From Apostichopus japonicus (Eukaryota; Echinodermata; Holothuroidea; Aspidochirotida; Stichopodidae), in the NCBI RefSeq assembly GCF_037975245.1, contig NC_092565.1:22897499-22961498 (forward strand): a stretch of DNA of 64,000 bases. The letters run 5' to 3'. Shown one piece after another: positions 1 to 18,097 of the stretch; the stretch's first letter is position 1; every line of letters starts with the position of its first letter. The notes beneath the pieces were generated by a model. The model was not told the DNA's origin. It saw nothing but the letters and a program-made list of their open reading frames with translations, and did no database searches. A program made the position numbers and the translations under genes.

Positions 1-1334
1 TATATCTGTGACGTCACATCTTATTCGTTCTGCTACGTTTGGTTTAACAATGGATATTGTCATACTTTACTTTTTAACCTTTATTATTTTCATTTAAAGA
101 AAAATGCACTTCTTATAATAAAGAAAAACAAGACTAAACGACAATGAAAGAAAATTAAAACCAAAACGTCTTAAGATTTCACAAACAAAGATTGTATTGT
201 ATTTCTTTTCTTTTCTATTCGTTGTAAGTTTCCATTTGTTGCATAGTTCGAGTCATGTGTTGCTCATTCACGGCAAAAATTACAAGGACTTTCAAAAACG
301 GATATCTAGGTCCCGTATACAAACTGATACTTATTGTTCTACATCACTCTCATATTTGTAAACAATAATAATACTAATAACAACAACAACAACAATACTA
401 TAACGAACGTTAAACAAATTTTACATCAAGACTAAAATATCATATTTAGATATCTACGTAAACGCGAACTGCACTCTGAACTCCGGCCTGCACAGACAAT
501 CGGTCTGCTAGATAGGAAATTTATCCCTATCAGAAAATGTAATGAGGGAAGATATGTATATTGATGTTAAAGTATAAACAGATAAATAGGTGAAAACTCT
601 GCACAGGGCTCTGTTCTTGTAGGTTATTATGTCTTTTCCACTACATTCGCGTATAGATTCGCGGAATGATGGGTTTACTTAACATTCGGTATAACGTTAT
701 TATTACTAAAGTGCGTAGACTTGACGTAATTTCTAGATACTACGCATGCGTATATACGCCTCTTATTGCTTTTCGAACACAATTGTCTTCACAATTGTCT
801 GTCAATGGACAAAATATCAAGACTACATAAATGACAAAAATGAAAGAAAATAAGATGAAACAAGAAATAAAAAGACAGAAAGATAAAAACAATAAGAACT
901 CAGACTCCCCTTGCTCTGTAAATGTAATTATACGGAATCATATTTTCCACAAACCCGTGTTTACTATTCTTGTCTCGTTTGGTTTGTGTTTAAACTGCAT
1001 ACATTTTCCCCTCTTTTCGCATATTTTGGTAAGATTGTCCAGTACGTTGTATATATCTCCCTCTGCAGTGATCATGATGTAGATGCGAATTTCCCATACA
1101 CGAAAATTGCTAGATTGCGGTCCACAATTCAACCGAACGTTTTAGCGAAAATCCAAGAAGTAGGAAAATGAATTCGTTCTTGGATAGTGTCTCCAGCCAA
1201 TACTGTGAAGGATTCAACTATAGACGTCCAAGATGAAAAATGAAGATACGCACCATGATACACTCCCTGCTGACCCTCCCTTGACCCCTAACATACCTCC
1301 CAACCCCCATCTCTGATGAGTCCAGATTCTAGAT
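1..1334. other. 3' flank / probable 3' UTR of the myosin light chain gene
   Basis: AT-rich sequence downstream of the minus-strand stop codon of the myosin regulatory light chain gene. On the minus strand a canonical AATAAA lies at 85-80 and is a possible polyadenylation signal, which would imply a 3' UTR of about 1.25 kb. I saw no other convincing signal closer to the stop. A CRE-like TGACGTCA palindrome lies at the extreme left edge. Open frames here show no recognisable protein and no coding character. Confidence 0.4.
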
Positions 1335-7912
<6,578 letters not shown>

Positions 7913-8092
7913 TGTGGAAGTTTATTGGATAGGTTGTTCCTTCTGAGCAGATTCAGGAGCCAAGTAAACCGGCGGAGTCGAATGACGGAAAAGAATGTAA
8001 CGTTGAGTTGAGCCGTAAGATGAAGTCACTATTTCGCTAAAGGCACTGAGCCTCTGGATGAAACCATTGTAAAATGGGTGCTACCAAAGGTT

Positions 8093-8149
8093 CAAGAAAT
8101 ATGCCTCTCGCAAAGAAATATGCCTCTCGCAAAGAAATATGCCTCTCGC
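8093..8149. repeat. Three-copy 19-bp tandem repeat
   Basis: Unit AAAGAAATATGCCTCTCGC at 8112-8130 and 8131-8149, with a one-base variant at 8093-8111. It lies about 180-240 bp upstream of the myosin light chain initiator codon, on the promoter or 5' UTR side. Short open frames on both strands cross it, but nothing suggests they are real genes. Confidence 0.9.
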
Positions 8150-9457
8150 AAAATTGCGTTTCTTTGATTATCGAAATTATGTGATGTTAAATATATACAT
8201 ATCAAACATATGCAAAGAACAACAAGAACTGCAATGTTGTTTAATTTAGTTATCAGACTGAACCAACTTTTCTGTGAACGAATACTTAACCAACACATTT
8301 GTGACATAATAGACTCACCCGAAATACTTTCCCTTGTTCTCATTAGAGAACCTTATTTGGCCAGGGGAAGTAACACAGACCACTCTCTACTGCGCGTGCG
8401 TAGAAGACTGCGGTGTGATAAAAACACTTGCGGTTGGTATAGAGAGAGTTTTATGGCAATTGCGTCGTGTGTTTAAAGGAGTATATTTATTTGGTAACAA
8501 TCAAAGGTGGAGAATAGGGTGGCTAGGTGCAGAAATAGGCAGATTAAATATTACTGGGGACAGTAAACGACAATAGGTTTACAATTAAAAAAAAGGTTGC
8601 AACCCAAAAATCGAGCATTTTAAAGTGTTGTAATTTGGCCCGGTTATGATCAAGCAGCAATAACGTGGGTATGTTAGAGAGAAAGAGGTTTTGATGTGGG
8701 GTTGGGTAGTGGTGTCGGTGAGAATAGAGAATAGAGTGTTACATTATTTCATATAGTAACTTGTACTTGGTATACATGAGGGAGGGGCAGGGGTGCCATG
8801 GTTACCTAAATGTATGAGGCACATTAGTCAAAGTATTGGTATTACTTCAGGCCTATTTTGAAGAACTGGTTCGTGTCTAACATGGAAGGGGGGGGGGGGG
8901 CGTGTGATGTTGACTGAACTCCGTAAAATCCAGCATGTCCATGTTACAGTTTGGGGTGGGGAGGGGGACTGGTAGTTTTATTCATCTAATTCTCATCATT
9001 TCGGGTAGAAGAGGATTCTTCCATTCTAAAAGCAAGCAAATTGTTGCCTATGATAAAATGCAATGATTGACTGTTGAAGTTCCGATATTAATGCTATAAT
9101 ATTTTTGCCACAATTTTCACAATTGTACTGGGTTTACCAGGAAGTGGTTCGGTCTGTCACAGCCTAACAACAGGAAACCTGCACGCGGTCATAGTGGTAG
9201 GAAGAAAAGGCTGTAAATATCATGGGAATATATATGTAATACTAGGCCTTATATAATATAATACATCAAGTAAAGGAACTGGGCAACCGGGTTCTGATGA
9301 AACAGTCATCTTATATTTACCACGAATATGTATAGGTTAAAATAGGTCATTCAATCCATTGATTGTCCTATCCCACACCACCCACCCTCCCACCCCTCCT
9401 TATCACCAGTGTCATTGTATAGAGAGCCAGGTTGGTCACGGGCACAATTGTGGCACC

Positions 9458-9515
9458 GGGCCCCATTTTGAAAAGTCTTCATTTTCCCTTAAGTATACTA
9501 TGAAACTGACAATAC
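9458..9515 (+). repeat. Dispersed repeat fragment, copy 1 (second copy at 53472)
   Basis: Starts GGGCCCC, contains CCTTAAGTATA and ATGAAA, and ends AATAC. A diverged copy in the same orientation lies at 53472-53538. The surroundings of both are rich in short C/G patches, as in decayed DNA transposons. The full element boundaries were not found. Confidence 0.55.
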
Positions 9516-9870
9516 ATATAGGCCTATTGTACATATCATATTTCCAGGGCTCTCACTGACTCGGACACCGGGCTGTATTTTGACTCCCCACCCCCTCCCC
9601 CCCCCCCTCGCCTCTGGTCAGACTTGTTTACCACATGTGGATGATTTTGATCGCCACCAATTAACTGTTCCTCAAGTCACTTGTTTCAATTCCGTTTTTT
9701 AACTCATAAACTTGGTCTTTTAAAAATGTGTTGGTTTTTCGTTTTGTGTTCTTCGTATACGTGTTTTTCTTCTTCTTATTCTATGTAAACCTTGTCACAA
9801 ATTCTAAATGGTTTGATCTACGATTAAGTCTTTCAGAAGTTTATATATATTAAATCTATGTGTAAAAGTA

Positions 9871-9915
9871 AGAGGGCCTGACGTTTCGATCATAACAGGA
9901 TCTTCTTCAGAGGCT
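9871..9915 (-). repeat. Interspersed repeat with hammerhead-like core, copy 1 (minus orientation)
   Basis: Read on the minus strand it contains CTCTGAAGAAGATC, a short loop, GATCGAAACGTCAGGCC and then CTCTTACTTTTACACA. The same order of motifs recurs at 16763 and 21900, so this is an interspersed family. Penelope-like retroelements are known to carry hammerhead-type motifs with a CTGANGA...GAAAC...GTC layout, and that is the best guess for its origin. No reverse transcriptase is nearby. Confidence 0.6.
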
Positions 9916-12900
9916 GAATGAATATTAAATCTACTAAACTATAACAGAGTATAGAGCGATTTCTTTATCATTACAGATTGTATGTAGGCCTACGCGTAAC
10001 ATAACTTACACGTCGCTTTAAAGGATTGAGATTATCCGTTGGGACTCCATGTGGCAAAGATAAATCGTAATATATATAAGAACAGAGTAAAGCGATTAAC
10101 AAAGAATTAGTATTTGGTGCCACCAGATTGGGGTGGGTGGGAACGATGCAGGTTTTAAAGGATTTCGGCACTCTATCTCCGTCAAGGGTTTATAGATTAT
10201 GCAAATATTCCTGCAGGACTGATGGTTGCAAGATTATACAAATATTCCTGCAGGACGGATTCAACTGTTCCGTTTCATATATATATAACCTATATCTATC
10301 CAACCCCAGAAAGGTTCTACCAGCAAATTATTAATAACCTACTAATTCGATCGATATTACTTAAAATTTCAACCAACTCAAGGCTTTCCCCATGAGATTT
10401 TTTGGCAGGGGGCGGGGGTGGGTTGATATAAAATATATAATAAATTTCTTCAGACGTTTTAATAATTAATTTCATTAAAGAGTCTAAATTATTGCTGTAC
10501 AATATAGGACAATACCTGTATCGGATGCATTTATGTCGTTACAGTGTTAGAAAAAAAGACAATTGAGCTAAGTGTCCTTAAAATTATGCCTAATTATCTT
10601 TATTCAAAAGACACTAATTCGTGACACATGCCACATGTGCGTGTCGGGAACTGTTCGAATTGGTTCACTTATTACAGCTCCCTGATAATAAAGATTGCAG
10701 AAGGAGCCATAGTATTGTTCTTTAATTAAATAAACATGTTCCATACGTAATAGCTATATAGCGTTAACCTTCACATGAAGTGAATGGAATTTATAACTGC
10801 CCGGTATAAAGTAAGAAGGTCTCTCTTGTCACTGATAATATGTGACGTCACAGTTTCATGGCACTGCAGTAATTATGTGACGTCATTTTACAGCTTGCAT
10901 TACTAGGGCGGGAGTTAAATGATAATTGAAAGTGTTATTATCCGTAATTACCAAGCTTAATATGATCTAATTAATATCCAATTAATTTGAAAATTAGCGA
11001 CGGGCGTGCCTCATCTAATATGTATCGGGGTAGAATGAAGAGTGGAATATTACCAGTTCATTATGAGAACGAAATGGAACGCATCGCCTTACGCCGAATG
11101 CCGTACAGCATACACACAAGTATAGACTATTGAACAGCATACATAAGATTGATATGCCTTCCGAAAAAGTAAATAATTGATGACATACTTGAGACAGCAT
11201 AAAATCAAGGATGGGTCCCCCCTCCCCCTCACCTGCCCTCTCCAAGCTGGCAGACAGAGTATTACAATATTAAACAAACCAATGGTACAACCTAAACAGT
11301 AGAAAATTCTTCAACTTTGCTCCAAAACATTTTGCATGTAAGCACGCTCTATTTTGCCCAATAAATATCACAGGGGAGGAGGCCACTGCTCCTCTTAGAC
11401 CCCACCCCCAGACGACATATTTCAATATCGTGCAGCAAACAACTGGTAATGATATATGTTTTTTAGAAAACATTTTTATTTCATGCAGGATACTATACCT
11501 TGGTCAATTTCATCTATCAAAGAACAATCCATGATAACTTGAAATAATTATATAATATGCATATGAGTAATATTCATACAATTTTTTTATTTTTTTTATG
11601 AAATCGTAATATATTTTAGTTCTATTTGCCAGCCGTCCTCTGGAGAGGAAAGCCCATACGAAGGTTGGTCTACACAAAGGAAGCCATCTTATTATACAAG
11701 CATAGCGCCATCATCTATACTAGTAGTTTTTTCTGTTATATAATTTGATTTCGAAGTTGATTTATTCGACGCACCCTTTCCCAATTCCTCACCTCGTACC
11801 CCTCTTACGTCCATAGTGCAACGAATTTGGAACCAATGAAGGCAGTGGCATGCACAGGATTTCAAAGGTGGGTGATACAAAGTACCCCTTACCAACCCCC
11901 TCCCCCCCCCACCCAACGACTGATAAAGGTGGGGAATGAAGCTTTAGCGAAAGTTGAGAGCTGAATCAAAGAGTTTTTTTTGGGGTGTGGCAAAGTGGTC
12001 ATTGAAGCCGACTACCATGAAGGGCATGGGTCTAGGGTTCTTCCCCAGAAATAAATTTAAGGTATGAATGTTAATTGGTGAATTCTGAGTCATATTAAGA
12101 CAATTAATTAGGTCTATAATTACCTCTAAACACAAGGTTGCATATATAAATACTCTTTGATTTGTTGGGGATGTGGTTCAAAAGGGAAGTGTACACCCAC
12201 AGTAGGTTTATTGATTAAAGTTCCAGCAACTGAAATGCCCCCCCACCCCCCCCCCCCAGGCCTGACACGATGGGAGGTGTTTTAGCTTGAGTTTGACAGA
12301 CACACTGACTCATTGCCACTGTAAGGGAGCTCCTTATAGTAAAATAGCAAACACAGCAGATGAAACATGAATCATTTTTCAATTTCATTTTGTTATATTT
12401 TAGGAAAGTTACTGTTACAATGGAACAAGAAAAAACAAAAGAAAAACAAAAGGCAGGACATTTTTTTATAAAATATTATCCTGAATTATTCACATGGTAT
12501 ACACAAAAGTTGATGATAGTTATGAAAGACTCTTTCAGCAGTTAAAATAATTTGGAATTCTAAGTTTGCACATGCAAATAATAAACAGAAACGGAAAAAA
12601 AACATTATTATTTTGATTACATTAAAAAAAAAATTCATAGAGAGACATGGCATAAGAAATAATTATGAATGGAATAACATAGCGGGACATTTGAAAATTT
12701 GATGGGTGGCAAAAAAAAAAGGGATTACTACAAAAAAAATTCAATCTCAAGTTTTGAACTGAATTATGAACATGTCAAATGTTATAAAATATATGACATA
12801 CAAAACCACAAACAATGGAGCAAACAAGATTGCAATATATTTACATTTGTTTTAATTACATCTTAAAATTTAAGCCCACAAATACAATAACAGGCCGACA

Positions 12901-13293
12901 TTGACTTTTCATTGGAAGACAAAAAAAAAAAAAAAAAAAAGCTCCCCAAAAAAGAAGCATATAATACATACTAGGTGATGAATCTAACAGTAATAATGCA
13001 ATATGGTCAGACTGGCCCAATTTTGAATTTTTTTTTCCATAATTACCTCAACGTCATTTTATGAAGGTTAGTACAAAGAGATGGTTTGCTTGAAATTAAC
13101 TAAATATCAACAATACCTCAATTATTTGGAACAAACAAGAAACACAGGAAATGACATGATCAGCATCAAACCTTTTACCATATGTAGATGCCCCCCCCCC
13201 CTCCCCTCCTCTTACCATTTTGTGAAATATCTTTGACACATTGCTTCTTGATTTCTTCTTCTTTTTCTATTTTTAATTCTATTTAATTATATA

Positions 13294-13477
13294 CAAATAA
13301 TGAATGGTTATATATATCCATTCATTATAATATATGAATAGTGCAAATATTTCATGAGTTGAAAGATGGAATGTTCCATTCAACGAGGCGCAGCCGAGTT
13401 GAAAGTTGGAACAAATTACATCTTTCAACGAATGAAATATTTGCACTATTGCACGAATGGTAACCATTCATTATTTG
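13294..13477. mobile_element. MITE-like palindromic element (184 bp)
   Basis: Outer ends CAAATAATGAATGGTTA (13294-13310) and its exact reverse complement (13461-13477) form 17-bp inverted repeats. A second inner pair pairs GTGCAAATATTTCAT with ATGAAATATTTGCAC, and AGTTGAAAGATG with CATCTTTCAAC. The centre includes GAGGCGCAGCCGAGTTGAA. There is no open frame for a transposase. This structure is that of a short foldback transposon. I could not define a target-site duplication with confidence because the flanks are TA-rich. Confidence 0.75.
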
Positions 13478-16400
13478 TTTTATACAACACCTTCAAATTT
13501 GGATATAATTGGATGTAAAATGCACTCATGCAACAGATTGTTTTGAACAGACAGGTTTCTCTGCTCTCTTACCATTGAAAAAAGTGCTATCAAAAAAGTA
13601 TAACCCTTGGTTCTATTTCATAGAGTGCAATAGAGCAGATTTTGCATGCAATCGACGAGCAATTGACCAATCAAATGGCTGGAATATAATTAGGTGTTGT
13701 ATAATTAATAATATTACATGGTAATATGGGTATTCACCTGTAACAGGTAGGAAGATGATGAAAGATCCAATTCAACTACTATCACGTGTAAGAAGCAGTT
13801 TCTTATCAAACTTGTCAACATTTCTCTGAGTATCCAAAATGCGGTTACTGTCGGTGACATGGGTGGGCTTTACATCTCAAAAAAAAAAAAAAAAAAAATG
13901 ACCAATTTCAAGCTATGACACTTAAACTGCAAAGTAACTTCTCCAAAAAGAAATGCATAATGAAAAAAACGTTGCCACAATAATGCCACTGTTAATTTCT
14001 TGCTAGACAATATTCTGGTATTAGTCTTAATACACATCCAAACATCTCAACTAGAACACCTTGTGGAGTTCAATGTGGAAAATTTTATGAAACCTACAAA
14101 GTCTTACTTTAAAGAAGATATTTAATCACTGAAACACTTTTCTTAATACTAGTATTTATTACATATACAATTTTCAATTTTTGTCATTTTTTTCAATTTG
14201 TTTTTGTTTTAACTAGGAGCTCATAGACTTCACCCTTATGGGATTTTATCCTCAATAGTTTATCAAAATATTTATCAGAATCTACTCAAAAAATTTACTT
14301 TTCTAATTTAAAGAGTCCTAAAATGTACACATGAACACTTCAAATATTTGATCTAGTATACAGATTAATTTCTACCAAATGGGCATTATTGTTTAAGGAT
14401 CAAAATGAAAACGGTTTCAGATGGTTGCAAATGTTGAACTGCATTCACTAATCAATTCAAACCGGATGTAACCAACCAAATACCAAACAGATGCCCACAG
14501 CACTCAAAATTTCAATCCAGCTCCAAAGGACACATCAAACTACATCACACACCAATGGTTGAAGTAAATCCTTACATGCTTGACAATGTGACACACTTTA
14601 CTATAAAATTCGTATTTAGACTGAAATCTCTTCGCAAAAATACTACAACTTTCTAGGAAGACAATTTACCCGATGATTTCTAAATCCCTGTTTGAACAGA
14701 GTCAACAGAGTTCCACCAAACCTTAACATGAAGAAAAGTTACCTTCACTTCAATAAAATTTATTAATAGAGCATTTTACCTCCCGAAGTGATATTTGTCA
14801 GACCGACTGAGCTATAAGAATGTCATGAATATGCATCAGCTACGTTGGGAGAGCCTGGTTTGCTGACTGAAACCAAATATATGCCCAGCTTCTGTCTTGT
14901 GAAGCTGTTGTCTAAGTTACATAAAAACTGGATCATTGATATTCAAACCTAATATTGTCCAACAACAACTGTTCAAAAGTTAACAGTGACTATTCAATAA
15001 AAACCAAAAATACACACCAAAAGCTTCCCTTGATGGGAGCCATGCTGATCAATTAATCCAAGTTGTTTAACCTGTAATTAACTGATGGTTAAACAGTCTC
15101 ACAATTAAAAGCAATGGTATTTTATTTGCGGTCATGGCTCGATGCTATCCTAGCTAGCAAGCCATTTAACTTACAGACATATAAAAAGTAATTACTTAGG
15201 ATCGGTATTTTATATATAAAAAAAAATCTGAAAAATACAAATTCTGACTTCTAAAATGATAGTACCATTTCGAACTAAGCAAGCACAATCCTTACTATTC
15301 ATATATACGGAATCCTATTGCTTGGTTTGGTAAAGGCAGTCTACTAGAGTCATTCATGAACTAAGCTTTCCTGAAAGGCCATCAGTTCTGCCCTCAAATT
15401 CCCACTCATATTCAAATTTTCAACAATCATTTGACTGTTTCCTTCAAACATTCATGCTATGGGAAGCAGTCCCCTACTTCCATTTCTTTGCTTTTAGTTT
15501 GACAGAAAGACAGCATTCCAAAATGCATTATAATAAAAATCCCAAACAATGTCTTTACGCCCCAAATGATGTTAAGCCATCAACATCTTCACCGGTTAAC
15601 TCAAATTTCACCTTGCATAAACAGTTCTTCTGCTATCAAACTTCTTTTATCGAATCTTTAATCAAGATCCTTTCAGCAAAAACAATCGGTGGGTTTCGTT
15701 AATAAAGGTTTGTAAACATAAATCTCGTCGGTGCAACATTGCCCAATATAATGCATTGTAGGTAAGCTTTGCGACACCTCATCTTTGACGATTATGTAGT
15801 AGATATAAAACACATCAATGATACAAAAAATCAATAATACAAAAAAAAAAAAGACATTTTCGTATTAGAATAAAGAAAGAACAACTATAAAATATGTGAA
15901 TGAAGATTAGATGAATCCTATACGTAATAATGTTGTATTAGATGGCAATGTTATTGGCATGAATGAAAACGTTGCAGGTTCCCATGTTTATGGGATAAAA
16001 TTTACCTACCCTACCCCCCTCCCCCTCCCTCATGAAAATAGAAACAAATCCAAATTGCATTCTAAAATGACATATCCATATCAATTCATCTCAACAGATG
16101 ATGATGGGGTCACACTTCAAGAAAAGCAAACTACATTTTTCAAAGTTAGATTTAATGCCCGTCCAACTCACTGCTTTATTAAAATGGCAGTTTCTACTGC
16201 AGCATGGGTCACCATTTTCACCTCACATGGTCAACATACCTAGCATATTCTGTTATGAAAATTATTCAACTCTATTTAGCAAAACCTCAATCAAATATTT
16301 TGAATAAGTCATTTTTTTAGTAAGTTTCTGTTTTACTGGTCTGCAGCTAAAACTTTCAGAAGAAAGTTTGGATAATAGTATATTCCTCTAAAGGTATAAT

Positions 16401-16762
16401 TAAATCATCGCCCCTTTCACAATTTTAAAATGATTTTTTTCTTTGTACCCTCTGGAGGAGTGCGGTGGGGTGGGGGGGGGGGGGAGATTTCCATGTCCAC
16501 ACTTGTGGTGTAAAATGCAGAAATACTGGCTGCTTACTCCTGGAATTCTATTCAAAACAGAGTTAATGGTTTGTGGAATATACACACAATATTTTTCCAC
16601 TGTGTATCTCCTACCTCTCCTCTTCCCCTATTGGTTTCTTTCTTCTCTCCATCCCTTGTCTACTAATCCCCTTACATCTATCTCTTTGTGTTCACCACGC
16701 TCATTAACCTGTCTGTTTTCTGTGCGTGTTTTTGTCCCTTCTGTTACTGTTTCTTGTCATTT

Positions 16763-16858
16763 AGCCTCTGAAGAAGATCCTGCTAGGATCGAAACGTCAG
16801 GCCAACTTACATTTACACATTTTCCTACACAGGCTCTCTAGTGGATAAGCAGTTTGCG
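16763..16858 (+). repeat. Interspersed repeat with hammerhead-like core, copy 2 (best preserved)
   Basis: Contains CTCTGAAGAAGATCC, a perfect 6-bp stem with 3-base loop (GATCCT-GCT-AGGATC), then GAAACGTCAGGCC. After about 30 bases follows TACACAGGCT and GATAAGCAGTTTGC, a tail shared with copy 3. The arrangement resembles the hammerhead core CTGANGA - stem II - GAAA - short stem III - GTC, except for an extra A before stem II. A Penelope-like retroelement origin is inferred. Confidence 0.65.
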
Positions 16859-18097
16859 AACAGTTTTATTTTATTTTGATTACAATATTTTTTTGTACAA
16901 AGCAAATACAAAATAATTCTCATAGATGATATAGATAGATAGATAACATACATAAGTTATGCAAAACTAGTAACTATTCCTTCTGCCAGTAAAGAAGATG
17001 CTTGAAAGTTTCATTCTCATGTCTATATATTGAACTTTGGTATCCGATCATCAAGTCATTTGATATTCAACTGAAATAAATAAATAACAAACAAACAAAA
17101 TGGGTACATTCACACCAAGAGGAAAACAAATGAAATCATATACATTCCCTGTATTACTTCTTTGGTTCTCAGCCACTCCCTTCTCCTCAAACTCCTCAAC
17201 CCACACCAACCCCCCCCCCCCACACTCCATCCTTGTGAAAGAACATTGTTTGAGATCAGAAGGAATCACCATACCGATGAATGTTTGGCCAATGAGGGTC
17301 TGACCTTTCACAAGACACAAAGAAACACATTAACCAGGAGGGTAGGGTTTTGTGGGGGATGGGGTATAATTTACATGTGGTTTGTAGCTGTACTATGTTA
17401 AGGTGGGAGGGAGGGGCGGGAGTGGGGAGTGTTTAGAGAATCTGTGTCTCCCTGCAACTCCCTCTATCCTTGAGTACAGAATGTATGAATACTTGATGTT
17501 ACCTTCCTTCAACATGGTGCCCCATATAACATGCAAATTTGTGCTTTAACTGGCAAGTTATGTAAAGGTTTTTTCCAAGCTTGTACCATAACAGCAACTT
17601 ACTACTCTAACTAGTCTCAACTAGGACTCTCTTTTCCATCACTTGAGGTGGCACACATCTTGCCCAAAAAAACCCACTTCTTCACAAAGAATCAATCTCA
17701 ATGTAAACATTGACAAATTTGGCAAAAACTCCCATGTACCGTATCCATGACGTTGGATTAACAGCCTCAATTGAAAGCACTATACAATAGCAGTCTCTTG
17801 CATTGAAGTAAGGAAAGAAAACAACAATCTACTCATACGAAATGAGAACAGACTCTTCAGTTGCAAAGTGGTTAAAAACTCCAAACTCGTATGCGCTGGT
17901 CTTGAGTCGCATATAAACGTTACTGGCTTTTATTGGCGACATGTACCAATGCATCTTCCACAAGCAGATGGAACCTCATGTTTTCAACAGTAGAACCGGT
18001 AGAAAACCACTTGGAACCAGTCCAACCTGCCAGCTCCAAAACCCAAACTGAAATTTACTTCTAGAACCCGAGAAGGTTATTTCCTGCATTCAATTCA

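Larger units (their letters stand above)
7913..12300. other. Intergenic DNA upstream of the myosin light chain gene
   Basis: Contains the putative 5' UTR and promoter side of the minus-strand myosin gene; no TATA box was confidently placed. It holds a 19-bp triplicate repeat (8093-8149), two TGACGTCA CRE-like palindromes about 30 bp apart near 10850-10885, a duplicated AAATATTCCTGCAGGAC motif near 10202-10255, several C-rich runs, and copies of dispersed repeats at 9458-9515 and 9871-9915. Open frames up to 88 codons show no recognisable domain. Confidence 0.5.
12301..18097. other. AT-rich region downstream of 7TM gene A (possible long 3' UTR)
   Basis: Lies 3' of the minus-strand stop at 18098. 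It has many A/T homopolymers (for example A runs near 12921, 13880 and 15841), a palindromic MITE (13294-13477), a repeat copy at 16763-16858 and poly(G)/poly(C) tracts near 16472 and 17210. The open frames at 15911-16243 and 16443-16841 look spurious; the second runs through the repeat. No gene was recognised. Part may be the 3' UTR of gene A. Confidence 0.45.

Noticed and set aside
1313-1323. CTGATGAGTCC, a perfect match to the 5' half of a hammerhead ribozyme core
   Set aside because: No GAAAC box or pairing partner for stem II follows, so it is a chance match.
8092-8576. Overlapping 80-88 codon frames on both strands upstream of the myosin gene
   Set aside because: They cross a tandem repeat, overlap one another on opposite strands and show no domain or splice support.
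16443-16841. 132-codon plus-strand open frame
   Set aside because: Runs through a poly(G) tract and the interspersed repeat at 16763; no recognisable domain.
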